Source: Opitutaceae bacterium
Lineage (GTDB): Bacteria; Verrucomicrobiota; Verrucomicrobiia; Opitutales; Opitutaceae
Assembly (NCBI GenBank): GCA_947474995.1
Contig: CANJNJ010000028.1
Span: 1 to 44,169, forward strand
Direction of reading: 5' to 3'
DNA length: 44,169 bases
The notes beneath the pieces were generated by a model, which searched no databases, was not told the origin of the DNA, and saw only the letters and a list, made by a program, of their open reading frames with translations. Below are positions 9,902 through 18,423 of the stretch, in pieces. The translations under genes were made by a program, and so were the position numbers. The first letter of the stretch is position 1; every line of letters begins with the position of its first letter.

Positions 9902-10665
9902 GTGAGCCCGTCCGAAAACGCCGTCAGCCCCGGGGTGGGGCATCGGGCGTGGTTGGACGGGATCGCGTTCGTCTTTGGCCTCGGACTGGCCTGGGGACTG
10001 CGATGGAACACCACGGATTTGGTGTGGAGCCTCTGGCTTTCCAGCGTGGTGGTGGGCTACGCGACGACCGTCTGGTCGATCTTCGGACCGTTGGTTTTCT
10101 TCGGCTCAAAGGCGTGTGCCGAGCGCGGGCTCCTGGTGGGAACGCCGAAGCGGCCGGCGGTGCTGGGGGTGGCGGCCATGTTCCTCGGCGGACTATTCCT
10201 GCTCGCGTTCTTCACCGTGCATTTCGGGATGTTTCATTTCGTCCACGCGGTTTTTTTGCAGGGATTTTTTCCGGTGAAGGGAGAACCGGTGGTGACCGGG
10301 ACGCCGCCGGCCTCGCTCTATTGCGAGGTCTTCCAGCGCTATTGGGTATTCCTGCCGGCCGCCTTCCTCGCCGAGCGGCGGGCCTTGCGCTTTAATCCGG
10401 CGCCGGTGGCGGAACCGCCGGATACCTCGGTCAAGGCCGCCGCTATGGCGGCGCGGAAAGCGCGCAACGCGAAGAAAAGCAACCTGACCGGGATGATGGC
10501 ACCCTACAAGAACGTGATCCGGATGCATCTCCTGATCTTTTTTTCGCCGCGGCGCATTTCGCCAAACTCGAAAACTTCGCGGTGTAGGCGGTGGTGTAGG
10601 CGGTTTATTTTTTCCCGTGGCGGTTGCTGCGCAAGGAACCGGCCGTGGCTGCGAGTGGCGCGTAG
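9902..10665 (+). pseudogene. DUF6498-like membrane protein, frameshifted with two amber codons
   Basis: A GTG-started frame encodes about 210 residues with several hydrophobic helices (e.g. WLSSVVVGYATTVWSIFGPL and FLGGLFLLAFFTVHFG), resembling DUF6498 integral membrane proteins of unknown function. At the T7 run 10538-10544 the frame is lost. Adding one T restores hydrophobic, membrane-protein-like sequence (FFFAAAHFAKLENFAV). Two in-frame TAG codons (10585-10587 and 10597-10599) then lie where tyrosine would be natural, followed by AVYFFPWRLLRKEP and a normal TAG at 10663. Without correction the frame continues into low-quality sequence and the repeat at 10685. The family assignment is moderate; the lesions are directly visible. 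Confidence 0.65.
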
Positions 10666-10684
10666 AACATGGGAAGGGAGGGGA

Positions 10685-10753
10685 AATTCAGAAGCCAGGA
10701 AGCCACGGACCACGGCCATTAGTATGAACTCATGGCTTCCTGGCTTCTGAATT
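10685..10753. repeat. 21-bp perfect inverted repeat (EARKP repeat)
   Basis: The arms are 10685-10705 and 10733-10753, exact reverse complements containing AATTCAGAAGCCAGGAAGCC, with a 27-nt spacer. On the minus strand the right arm encodes NSEARKP and ends the DNA glycosylase frame. On the plus strand both arms sit in the run-through of the broken DUF6498-like gene. Confidence 0.85.
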
Positions 10754-11671
10754 CTCCGGGACCTTCTGAATGCTACTCGTGAGTGGCGGAGGCCCGCGGC
10801 GTTGTTCGCGGCGCTCCCAGGCGAAGAGAAATTGCTGGGCGAGACCGGCGAGGTCGCCGAAGTGGGCGCGGCCGAATTGGGTGACTTGGGCGGGCTTCCA
10901 GCCGTCGAGGCCGTAGCGCAGGGCCATCGTCCGCAAAATCCAAACGTCGACCGGGAATGCCTCGAGGCGGCCCGCGCCGAAAAGCAGGACGCAGTCCGCC
11001 ACTTTTTCGCCGACGCCCGGTAGCTCGCAAAGACGCGCCTTGGCTTCGGCGTAGGGCAGCGCGGCGGTTTCCTCCAGCCAGCCGGGATGCGCGGCGATGT
11101 AACGCGCCGTCTCGGCGATGTAGCGGGCGCGAAAACCCAGCAGGCACGCCTTCAGGTCCGCCGCCGGGATCGTCGCGAGTTCGTCCCAGGTTGGCAGCCG
11201 GAAGATGCCCGGCGCGATCTCCGCGCCGTGGCGCGTGGCGAGGAGCCCGACCATTTGCTTGATCTGCACAATCTGCTTCGTGGCGCTGCACAGAAAGCCG
11301 AGCAGGGTCTCGCCGAAAGGTTGGCGCAGAATGCGCAATCCCGGGAAAGCGGCGAGGCACCGGGCAAGATGCGGATCACTGCGCCAGGGCAGAGTGTCGG
11401 TCAGCGTCGCGGCATCGGGCTCCAGCGCGAGGTACGTGCGCAGGGCTTCGGGCATTCGAGGCGCCAGGGCGGTCGGCGACGACCACTCGAGGCGGCTGCC
11501 CTCACCGAGGCGCAACCGCACGACGTTGTCGGCCCACACGCCGGTCCACACGTCGCCGGCGCGATGCCAGCGAAACGCCTGGCCGCCATCGATCAGTTCG
11601 GCGAAAACGGCGGCGTCGAAGGGGAGAGCGCCCGACAGGGGTTGCCAGTTGGACCAAATGGGGAGGGTCAT
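10730..11671 (-). CDS. ogg: OGG1-type 8-oxoguanine DNA glycosylase/AP lyase
   Basis: This is a base-excision repair enzyme that removes 8-oxoguanine from DNA. The N-terminal OGG_N-like domain contains GGQAFRW near residue 29. The helix-hairpin-helix/GPD domain contains LPGVGEKVADCVLLF with the catalytic Lys223, followed by FPVDVWI with the catalytic Asp242, the same arrangement as eukaryotic OGG1. GFRARY near 179 is also family-typical. About 293 residues are family-like. The last 20 or so, ending NSEARKP, come from an intergenic inverted repeat that supplies the TGA stop. The start at 11671 (MTLPIWSNWQ) gives the normal N-terminus. It is transcribed in the same direction as the next two minus-strand genes. 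Confidence 0.88.
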   Translation of the reverse strand: MTLPIWSNWQPLSGALPFDAAVFAELIDGGQAFRWHRAGDVWTGVWADNVVRLRLGEGSRLEWSSPTALAPRMPEALRTYLALEPDAATLTDTLPWRSDPHLARCLAAFPGLRILRQPFGETLLGFLCSATKQIVQIKQMVGLLATRHGAEIAPGIFRLPTWDELATIPAADLKACLLGFRARYIAETARYIAAHPGWLEETAALPYAEAKARLCELPGVGEKVADCVLLFGAGRLEAFPVDVWILRTMALRYGLDGWKPAQVTQFGRAHFGDLAGLAQQFLFAWERREQRRGPPPLTSSIQKVPENSEARKP

Positions 11672-11726
11672 GACGTCGCGGTGGAGCAGGGGTCAGGACT
11701 TGCGGACGAGACTCCTTGCCGGGTTG

Positions 11727-11785
11727 GTCGTCCCGCCTTCCGGCGGTGCCTGGCGCGCCTGGCTTCCGCCTAAAGGCGGAACGAC
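11727..11785. repeat. REP-A element, copy 2
   Basis: GTCGTCCCGCCTTCCGGCGG at the left and CCGCCTAAAGGCGGAACGAC at the right form the paired hairpin. It lies in the 179-bp gap between two minus-strand genes. Confidence 0.8.
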
Positions 11786-11850
11786 GAACAAAGGGCCCCG
11801 TTTCACGTCGCCAAACAGGTGCGTCTTGCGCGGTGAATGGTTGCGCAAGG

Positions 11851-12324
11851 TCACTTCGCCGGCTTCTCCCACAGAAAGCTTTTTTGTTCCACGAGCACGG
11901 TGCCGTTGGCGGCCAGCAAGGTGAGCTTCCAGGCGACGGGGGGGGCCTTCTTGCCTTCGGGGTAATCGGCGCCCGTGAGTCCGAGTTGGAAAACGGTTTC
12001 GTTGGCCGGCAGCGCCGCGGCGAACGTGAAGGTTTTCGGCGCGAGCGTGGAGGCCTGAATGACGGTGAGTTCGAACCGCGCCTCGGGCTGGGGCGCCCGG
12101 GTTTTGACCCGGACCAGGAAATAGTAGCCGGCGCGCGCGTCGGCGTGCGTCCGCAGCATGACCTGTTTCCCGTTGTCTTCTTCGCCGCCAAAATACTCGG
12201 CGATGCGCTCGAACGAGACGGCGTCGCGCCAGCCCGGCCACACCCGGACGAACTCGACGTCCGCGGCGCGCGCGGCTGCGAGCGACGGCAGCAGGAGCAG
12301 AAGGGCAAGGCGGACAAGACGCAT
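11851..12324 (-). CDS. Small secreted protein of unknown function
   Basis: This 157-residue protein starts with a clear signal peptide (MRLVRLALLLLL followed by an alanine-rich cleavage region). The mature part is probably mostly beta structure: it contains FVRVWPGWRDAVSFERIAEYFGG (residues seen as two adjoining segments), GYYFLVRVKT, and a C-terminal WKLTLLAANG segment. I do not recognise a named family. The start at 12324 is chosen because it opens the signal peptide; an in-frame ATG 63 bp upstream would add a non-signal tail. Neighbours give no functional hint beyond shared orientation with the OppA-like gene upstream. It may be an envelope or matrix protein. Confidence 0.7.
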   Translation of the reverse strand: MRLVRLALLLLLPSLAAARAADVEFVRVWPGWRDAVSFERIAEYFGGEEDNGKQVMLRTHADARAGYYFLVRVKTRAPQPEARFELTVIQASTLAPKTFTFAAALPANETVFQLGLTGADYPEGKKAPPVAWKLTLLAANGTVLVEQKSFLWEKPAK

Positions 12325-12374
12325 GAGTGAAACGTGGGCGACGCAGCCGGGCGCCGCAAGACTCCACCCTCCGG

Positions 12375-12402
12375 CATCTGTGCCCATCTGTGAAATCTGT
12401 GG
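12375..12402. repeat. Word-type repeat, ATCTGTG family
   Basis: Three near-repeats of ATCTGTG follow each other (CATCTGTGCC, CATCTGTGAA, ATCTGTGG). The reverse complement reads CCACAGATTTCACAGATGGG, a kind of low-complexity intergenic word repeat seen in many environmental bacterial genomes (general knowledge). It lies between two minus-strand genes. Confidence 0.6.
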
Positions 12403-12457
12403 CCAAAAAATTCCCTCTCCTTTGGTTGCGGCTACGCCGCGGTAGGAAATATGCGGG

Positions 12458-14077
12458 TTAAGGTTCCAGTCGGACGAGTTGGTACCGATGAATGCCGAGG
12501 GGCGAGGGCTCCCAATTTTTGACGGCGGGATGAATCAGATAGGTGCGGGCGGAGAAAACCAGCGGGGCGATGGCGGCATCGTCGAGCAGGACCTTTTCCG
12601 CCTTTTGCAGCAGCGCCAACCGGGCCGAGGGATCCGCCGTGACCGCGGACTGGTCGAGCAGAGTGTCGTAGGCCTGGCTCGCCCAACCGGTAAAGTTTTG
12701 TCCGCCGCCGGCGCGAAAAATATCGAGGAACGTGGTGGGATCGGGATAATCCGCGACCCAGCCCATGATCGCGACGGTGTGCGTCAGGGTCTGTTGGTTT
12801 TGAATCCAGGTTTTCTGTTCCAACGGTTCGATGGTGAGGTGAACGCCGAGCTCCCGCTGCCACATCGCTTGGATGGCCTCGGCGGCTTTGGGCATGACGT
12901 TGTCGTTGAGGACCTGCATGGCCATGGGCGGCAAGCCTTGGCCGCCCGGAAAGCCGGCTTCGGCGAGCAACGCCCGTGCCGCGGCAAAATCAAAGGAAAG
13001 CCCGGGCGCAGGAACATAGCCGGCGACTCCGGGGGGCACGCACGATTGGGCGGGAGGAAAGGCCCCGTTGTAGACTCGTTGGGAAATGGCGGCCCGGTCC
13101 ATCCCGCGCGCGAGCGCCTGTCGCACCTTCGCGTTGTTGAGCGGCGGCTTCGTGCTGTTGAAGTTGACGTAATAGATGCTCAGCAAGGGGTCGATGCGCA
13201 GCCGTTCCGGCGACTGCTGGCGATAGCTGGGAATCTTCGAAGGCGGGAGGTTGATCGTGACATGAAGTTGTCCGGCGCGGAAATTCAGTTCTTCGACGTC
13301 GGCCTTTTCCGTCGGGTAGAACACAATCCGCTCAAGCTGATTTTGCGCGGCTCCCCAGTAGCGCGGATTTTTGGTCAGGACGATTCGCGCGTTCGGCTGC
13401 CACTCAGCGAGGACAAACGCGCCGTTGCCGATGAGACTGCCGGGCTTCGTCCAGGGCGAGCTGCGGTCATCCATCCGGCCGGCCTTTTCCACGGAGGCGC
13501 GATGCACGGGCATCCAGGTAGAATGGGCGGCGAGCATCGGCAAATAGGGTGTCGGCTGGCCGAGGGTGACGCGAAGGGTCTGGTCGTCGACCACGGTCAC
13601 CCCGACGTCGGCGAAGCTCTTCGTTTTACCCGCGTTGAAAGCCTCGGCGTTTTTGATCGGCCAGAGCATGTAGGCGTAGGTCGAGCCCAGCTCCGGAGTC
13701 AGGATCCGCTGGATCGAGTAGGCGAAGTCGCCCGCGGTCACGGGATCGCCGTTCGACCACCGGGCGTTGTTGCGCAGGTGAAAGGTGTAGACGAGACCAT
13801 CCGCGGACACGTCCCAGCGTTCGGCCACCCCCGGCACGGGATTGCCCGTCTTTTCGTCGTAGCAGGTGAGCCCCTCGTAGAGCGCCACCGCGATGTTCAT
13901 GTCGGTGGCCGCGGAGATGAGGTGGGGATCGAGTGTCGCCGGCTCGTTCTGGTTGCCAAGGTGCAGGGTATGCGTGCGGATGCCCTCGGCTACGGGCGTC
14001 TCTCGCTTGGCGCAGCCGGAGGCGGCCAGGCCCATCGCCAGCAGGACGAAAAGAGAAACCAGGGAGCGTCGGGGCAT
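12458..14077 (-). CDS. oppA: Peptide ABC transporter substrate-binding lipoprotein (OppA-like)
   Basis: This 539-residue extracytoplasmic solute-binding protein belongs to family 5 (SBP_bac_5). The N-terminus is a lipoprotein signal with lipobox LAASGC, so it is anchored on the periplasmic face. Family features include EPATLDPHL near the start of the mature part, the LYEGLT segment, NNARWSNGDPVTAGDF, and a late MGWVADYPDPTTFLD. It most resembles oligopeptide-binding OppA/MppA. The start at 14077 (MPRRSLVSLF) opens the signal; the longer upstream frame is not credible. No permease or ATPase genes of an Opp system are adjacent, so it is an orphan component or works with a transporter elsewhere. 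Confidence 0.88.
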   Translation of the reverse strand: MPRRSLVSLFVLLAMGLAASGCAKRETPVAEGIRTHTLHLGNQNEPATLDPHLISAATDMNIAVALYEGLTCYDEKTGNPVPGVAERWDVSADGLVYTFHLRNNARWSNGDPVTAGDFAYSIQRILTPELGSTYAYMLWPIKNAEAFNAGKTKSFADVGVTVVDDQTLRVTLGQPTPYLPMLAAHSTWMPVHRASVEKAGRMDDRSSPWTKPGSLIGNGAFVLAEWQPNARIVLTKNPRYWGAAQNQLERIVFYPTEKADVEELNFRAGQLHVTINLPPSKIPSYRQQSPERLRIDPLLSIYYVNFNSTKPPLNNAKVRQALARGMDRAAISQRVYNGAFPPAQSCVPPGVAGYVPAPGLSFDFAAARALLAEAGFPGGQGLPPMAMQVLNDNVMPKAAEAIQAMWQRELGVHLTIEPLEQKTWIQNQQTLTHTVAIMGWVADYPDPTTFLDIFRAGGGQNFTGWASQAYDTLLDQSAVTADPSARLALLQKAEKVLLDDAAIAPLVFSARTYLIHPAVKNWEPSPLGIHRYQLVRLEP

Positions 14078-14269
14078 CTCGTCAGCCAAACCCAAGCGCT
14101 CGCACACGCAAAAACTTTCTCGGATGGCACGGACGATCGCGTGCGGCTCGGCGCGGAGTTGCGCGGGCCTTGCGGACGCCCCGGGGCGACGGTTGGCGCT
14201 TGCGCGATTCTGGCCGGGCGGCCAGTTTTCGCCCGTTTTCCCCCTCTGCCGCCACCGTCCGACCCCGAC

Positions 14270-15463
14270 ATGCGTACCCTCACCCTCCTCACCGTTCTGG
14301 TCCTTGCTGCGCAATTTTCCGTCGGGGCCGCGCGCGCCGGGGAATCCAAGGCGCCCGCGCTGGCGGCCAATCCCCTGATGAAAGACACGCTCGCCTACGT
14401 CGGCACCTATACGCGCGGCAAGAGCCAGGGCATTTACCTTTATCGGGTGCAAACCGGCCCGGCCGGCGCCACGTTTGTCCCGCTCGGTTTAGCCGCCGAA
14501 ACCGCGAGTCCCTCGTTTCTCGCCGTCGATGCGAAGCGCCGGCTGCTCTTCGCGGTGAACGAAGTTTCCCAGTACGAGGGCAAGGCTTCGGGCTCGGTGA
14601 GCGCGTTCTCGATCGATCCGGCGACGGGGAAGTTGACGCTGATCAATCAGCGGTCGTCGATTGGCGCGGGCCCCTGCCACGTGTTGCTGACGCCGGATGG
14701 AGGCAGCCTGATTGTCGCCAACTACGGCAGCGGCAGCGTCATCGTCCTCCGGGTGGAAGCGAACGGACGCCTCGGCGAGACCACGGCCTTTGTGCAGCAC
14801 GCGGGTAAGAGTGTAAACCCCCAGCGCCAGACCGGCCCGCATGCGCACAGCATCACGATGGATCCGGCGGGACGGAATGTTTTCGTCTGCGACCTCGGGC
14901 TGGACCAGGTCCTGACCTATCGGTTCGACGCGCAAAAAGGCACGCTCACGGCGGCCGAACCCGCGTTCACGTCCATCAAGGCCGGGTCCGGGCCGCGGCA
15001 CATGGCCTTTCGACCCGACGGCAAGTTCGCCTACGTCATCAACGAAATGAGCTCCACCATCGTGGCGTTCGCCTATGATGCCGCGTCCGGCCGACTCACG
15101 GAACAGCAGACCGTCTCGACACTGCCGGCTGGTTTCGAGGGCAAGAGCTCCACGGCGGAAATCGCGATGCACGCCTCGGGCAAGTTTCTCTACGGCTCGA
15201 ACCGCGGCCACGAAAGCGTGGCGCTCTTCGCGGTCGATCCCGCCAAGGGCACGCTGAGTTACGTCGCGCATCAGAACAGCGGCGGGAAAACACCGCGCAA
15301 CTTCAGCCTCGATCCCACGGGGAAGTTCATGGCGATCGCCAATCAGGACACGGATAACATTTTAATTTGCGGCATCGATGCCGCGACGGGCCGGCTGCAG
15401 CCCGCGGCGGCGACCATCGAGGCGCCGATGCCGGTGTGTGTGGTGTTTCTGACCCCGCAGTAG
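14270..15463 (+). CDS. Secreted lactonase-family beta-propeller protein
   Basis: This 397-residue protein has a signal peptide (about 1-23, ending ARA) and a seven-bladed propeller of the lactonase/6-phosphogluconolactonase family (PF10282). Motifs include YVGTYTRGKSQGIY at the start of the propeller, GPCHVLLTPDG, the HAHSITMDP segment, GPRHMAFRPDGKFAYVINE and a final NFSLDPTGKFMAIANQDT. Export argues against a role in the cytosolic pentose-phosphate pathway; hydrolysis of an extracellular sugar lactone is more likely (inference). ATG 14270 is chosen because it opens the signal. It is divergent from oppA across 192 bp in which I see no clear promoter. Confidence 0.85.
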   Translation: MRTLTLLTVLVLAAQFSVGAARAGESKAPALAANPLMKDTLAYVGTYTRGKSQGIYLYRVQTGPAGATFVPLGLAAETASPSFLAVDAKRRLLFAVNEVSQYEGKASGSVSAFSIDPATGKLTLINQRSSIGAGPCHVLLTPDGGSLIVANYGSGSVIVLRVEANGRLGETTAFVQHAGKSVNPQRQTGPHAHSITMDPAGRNVFVCDLGLDQVLTYRFDAQKGTLTAAEPAFTSIKAGSGPRHMAFRPDGKFAYVINEMSSTIVAFAYDAASGRLTEQQTVSTLPAGFEGKSSTAEIAMHASGKFLYGSNRGHESVALFAVDPAKGTLSYVAHQNSGGKTPRNFSLDPTGKFMAIANQDTDNILICGIDAATGRLQPAAATIEAPMPVCVVFLTPQ

Positions 15464-15778
15464 CGGCCCCGAGGCGGGGCAAATCCCAAAAAGCCAAAAC
15501 TCCAAACGCCAAAGAAATAACCAGCCGCAAATTCCAATTTTGAACGCGGAGGGGCGGATCACGTTTGAACGCCTTTGTTCGTAGTCCCGGCTTTAGCCGG
15601 ATCAAATGATCTCGGAGCCGCCTGAAGGCGGAACTACCAACATCGGCCAGATCCATCCACAACGGTGTACGCTTAATAATCCAACGTGTCCCCGACTTTG
15701 GCTATCGAAGTTTTTTTGGTTTTTGGACTTTTGGCGTTTGGGATTTTTTGACCGCACCCGGAAAATTTAATCACGATC
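15464..15778. repeat. Intergenic repeat block: CCAAACGCCAAA words plus REP-A copy 3
   Basis: This gene-free stretch holds CAAA-rich words at 15481-15522 (AAAGCCAAAACTCCAAACGCC) and a roughly reverse-complementary set at 15711-15749 (TTTTGGCGTTTGGGATTTTT). Between them is REP-A copy 3 at 15581-15637. The two word arrays could pair into a long imperfect stem. No gene is evident. Confidence 0.65.
15581..15637. repeat. REP-A element, copy 3
   Basis: GTAGTCCCGGCTTTAGCCGG at the left and GCCGCCTGAAGGCGGAACTAC (split here as GCCGCCTGAAGG and CGGAACTAC) at the right form the paired hairpin. The left arm has drifted from the other copies. Confidence 0.75.
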
Positions 15779-16792
15779 ATGAACCGCAGAAATTTCCTCA
15801 CCGCCACCACCGCGCTCACGGCGCTCGCCTCCGTACCCCGCCTGCTGGCCGAGTTTGAGCCGAGCCAGCGCTACCCCGATCCGCGCGTCAAGTCGCTGGA
15901 CCCGAGCTTCGACAAGTACCGCGTGGTGCAGGCCAAGGTGGAGAAGATTGCCTCGGGGCTGCGCTGGGCGGAGGGACCTGTGTGGTTTGGCGACGGACGC
16001 TATTTGCTGTGGAGCGATCTACCGAACAACCGGATCATGAAGTGGGAGGAGGAGACGGGCGCGGTCAGCGTGTTTCGCAAGCCGTCCCACAACACCAACG
16101 GCAACACGCGGGACCGGCAGGGGCGGCTGCTGAGCTGCGAGCACGACACGCGCCGGGTGGTGCGCACGGAGTACGACGGCACGATCACGGTCATCGCCGA
16201 TCGCTACGACGGGAAGCGGCTGAATTCGCCGAACGATATTGTGTGCAAGTCGGATGGCTCGATCTGGTTCACCGATCCGCCGTTTGGGGTGCTCGGTTTC
16301 TACGAGGGGCATCCGGCGCCCTTGGAGTTGCCGACGAATGTTTACCGCTGGGATCCGAAGACGACCCAACTGTCCGTCGTGAGCGGGGAGATCAACCGGC
16401 CCAACGGGCTGACGTTTTCGCCGGACGAGACGAAGCTCTACGTCATCGAAGCCGGATCGAACCCGCGGCTCATCCATGTCTTCGACGTGGTGAACGGCGG
16501 TACGGCGTTGTCGGGCAAGCGGGTGTTCATCACAGCCGAGCCTGGCGGCACGCCGGATGGGTTTCGCGTCGATGTCGACGGCAACCTGTGGTGCGGCTGG
16601 GGCATGGGCAGCGAGGCGCTCGACGGCGTGTGCATTTTCAATCCGGCGGGAAAATTGATCGGACGGATCGAACTGCCCGAGCGCTGCGCGAACGTTTGTT
16701 TCGGCGGCGCCCATCGCAACCGACTCTTCATGGCTTCGAGCACGTCGGTGTATTCGCTGTTCGTGAACACTCAGGGTACGGCGGGTGGGTGA
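15779..16792 (+). CDS. SMP-30/gluconolactonase-like propeller protein, Tat-exported
   Basis: This 337-residue protein has a twin-arginine leader (MNRRNFLTATTAL) and a six-bladed propeller of the SMP-30/gluconolactonase/LRE family. Typical motifs are WAEGPVWF, LLWSDLPNNRI, NGNTRDRQGRLLSCEH, LNSPNDIVCKSDGSIWFTDP and PNGLTFSPDE; Glu in AEGP, Asn in SPND and Asp in FSPDE are the usual metal ligands. It likely hydrolyses a sugar lactone in the periplasm, a step related to that of the propeller protein upstream, although the two folds differ. There is no Shine-Dalgarno upstream of ATG 15779, but the leader supports the start. Confidence 0.9.
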   Translation: MNRRNFLTATTALTALASVPRLLAEFEPSQRYPDPRVKSLDPSFDKYRVVQAKVEKIASGLRWAEGPVWFGDGRYLLWSDLPNNRIMKWEEETGAVSVFRKPSHNTNGNTRDRQGRLLSCEHDTRRVVRTEYDGTITVIADRYDGKRLNSPNDIVCKSDGSIWFTDPPFGVLGFYEGHPAPLELPTNVYRWDPKTTQLSVVSGEINRPNGLTFSPDETKLYVIEAGSNPRLIHVFDVVNGGTALSGKRVFITAEPGGTPDGFRVDVDGNLWCGWGMGSEALDGVCIFNPAGKLIGRIELPERCANVCFGGAHRNRLFMASSTSVYSLFVNTQGTAGG

Positions 16793-17120
16793 CCGCCGGG
16801 AGCGCGGGCGTCCTCGACCGCGTTTGGAACGAGCGACCGGAAACGGTCGCGCTCCCGCTAAGCCGGACTCGTGCCGTTGCAAGTTGAGAGGTGAAAGTTG
16901 AAAGCGATGAATGCCGGGCCGAAATCGCTCTTTTGGGGCTGGGTTCGAGGTAAATTGATCCGTGACTCCCCTTTCGCGCTCTACCCCGCAGTTAACTTTT
17001 TGCCTGCTCTGGCTTTCAACCTCCAACTCTCAACGGAATTTTTCCGGCTAAGGCCCTTAATGCACTCGCTCAGCCGGCTCTCCATCGCCTATCTCTGCCT
17101 GCCTCAAAATAGAAGTTCCA
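16793..17120. repeat. Intergenic repeat block with GTTGAGAG inverted words
   Basis: This gene-free stretch carries a paired hairpin at 16798-16857 (GGGAGCGC at the left, GCGACCGGAAACGGTCGC and GCGCTCCC at the right). It also has a 22-nt near-inverted repeat, GTTGAGAGGTGAAAGTTGAAAG at 16883-16904 (given here only as its ends GTTGAGAG and GTTGAAAG), against CTTTCAAC...CTCTCAAC at 17013-17034. A short open frame from 16898 crosses these repeats and is not a credible gene. Confidence 0.65.
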
Positions 17121-18278
17121 ATGAAAATCCCAGTCCTTGTTACCCTCTGTGTTGCTCTGGTCGCGTCGTCCGGTCTGGCCCAACCGCCGGCGGCAAATCC
17201 TGCCGCGGGTAAAGCGGGCCGGGGCGCCACTGCGCCTCGCATCATTTCCCCCGAAGTCGGAGCCGACTTCCGCGTGACGTTTCGTCTCCTTGCCCCCAAG
17301 GCCAGCGAAGTGGTGCTGACAGGCGAGTTTCTCAAAGCGGATCAGCATCTGACAAAAAACGAGGCCGGCCTGTGGAGCATCACGGTCGGTCCGGTGGAGC
17401 CCGAGACGTATCACTACAATTTTGTCGTCGATGGCGTGAAGGTCCTCGATCCAGGCAACGCGAGCCTCAAGATGGGTTCGACCGCCCAGACGCTCGCCAA
17501 TTCCCTCGAGGTGCGCGGAACGCAGCCGTTCTTCTACGATGCCCAGCCGGTGCCGCACGGCGAAATGCGGACGAATTGGTACGAGTCGAAGTCGTTGGGA
17601 TTCGTGCGGCGCGCCACGGTCTACGTCCCGGCCGAGTACGACCAGAATCCCCAGAAGCGTTATCCGGTGCTTTACCTCCTGCACGGGGCGAACAACGATG
17701 AAACCACGTGGACGCGGCAGGGGCGGGCCAACCTGATTCTCGACAACTTGATCGCGGCGGGGAAGTCGCGGCCGTTCATCGTCGTCATGCCCTTCGGCTA
17801 CGGCGTCAAGGATCCCATGAATCCGGGCGGGGCCAATAACAACGAACTCTTCAGCCAGGACCTGCGCGGGGATCTGATTCCGATGATCGAGGCGAAATAT
17901 CGTACCCTCGCGGATCGGGATCATCGCGGGCTGATCGGGCTTTCCATGGGCGGCGGCCAGGCGCTGACCATCGGGCTCAATCACCTCGAACTCTTCAGCT
18001 ACGTGGGCGGTTTCAGCGCCGCGATCCGGCAGCCGGAAACCTTCCCCGCGACGTTCGCCAGCCTGGTGAAGGAGGCCGGGGCCTCGAACCAAAAGTTGCA
18101 CCTGCTCTGGTTCGGGTGTGGCACGGAGGACAGTCTCTTCGAGCCGGCGAAGGAGTTCTCGAAATTCCTTACCGCCCAAAAAATCAAGCACACCTTCCGG
18201 GAAACACCCGGGGCGCACACCTACATGGTCTGGCGCCGCTACCTGAACGAAGTCGCGCCCCAGTTGTTCCGCGAGTAG
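17121..18278 (+). CDS. CE1-type esterase with N-terminal glycan-binding-like domain
   Basis: This 385-residue secreted hydrolase has a signal peptide at about 1-20, an early-set/CBM48-like domain at about 45-130 (FRVTFRLLAPKASEVVLTGE, then ETYHYNFVVDG), and an alpha/beta-hydrolase esterase domain at about 150-385 (PF00756 type). The catalytic triad is visible as Ser275 in GLSMGGG, Asp337 in GTEDSLF and His366 in GAHTYMVWR. The architecture matches acetyl-xylan and feruloyl esterases (carbohydrate esterase family 1). It would release ester groups from plant polysaccharide outside the cell. Its gene follows two exported lactonase-type proteins, which fits sugar-polymer use. Confidence 0.88.
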   Translation: MKIPVLVTLCVALVASSGLAQPPAANPAAGKAGRGATAPRIISPEVGADFRVTFRLLAPKASEVVLTGEFLKADQHLTKNEAGLWSITVGPVEPETYHYNFVVDGVKVLDPGNASLKMGSTAQTLANSLEVRGTQPFFYDAQPVPHGEMRTNWYESKSLGFVRRATVYVPAEYDQNPQKRYPVLYLLHGANNDETTWTRQGRANLILDNLIAAGKSRPFIVVMPFGYGVKDPMNPGGANNNELFSQDLRGDLIPMIEAKYRTLADRDHRGLIGLSMGGGQALTIGLNHLELFSYVGGFSAAIRQPETFPATFASLVKEAGASNQKLHLLWFGCGTEDSLFEPAKEFSKFLTAQKIKHTFRETPGAHTYMVWRRYLNEVAPQLFRE

Positions 18279-18399
18279 ATGGCGACGGCGGCGACGGAAG
18301 GGAACTGAACGATGGCCGTGACGGGTGGGCGGGGCACTCCGTGCGCCGCCGGACCGCGCGCGGTGCGGTGGCGAGGATAGGTTTCGACCTTAAAACCGT

Positions 18400-18423
18400 C
18401 GTCAGCCGGAAGACCGGCGCTAC
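18400..18423. repeat. REP-B element (GGTCTTCCGGC type)
   Basis: On the minus strand this reads GTAGCGCCGGTCTTCCGGCT. The initial TAG is also the stop codon of the adenylate cyclase gene. Related sequences lie at 34901-34924 and 41142-41165. Confidence 0.55.

Noticed and set aside
10538-10544. Programmed ribosomal slippage at the T7 run
   Set aside because: Even after a frame change two TAG codons follow within 62 bp, so slippage would not yield a full protein. Decay or a sequence error is simpler.
12479-14269. A long in-frame extension upstream of the lactonase gene, reaching to 12479
   Set aside because: It is antisense to the oppA coding sequence and lacks family features. The signal peptide at ATG 14270 marks the real start.
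16898-17212. A 104-codon frame in the gap before the esterase gene
   Set aside because: It crosses GTTGAGAG repeat words and runs into the esterase start region. No start signal or domain is visible.
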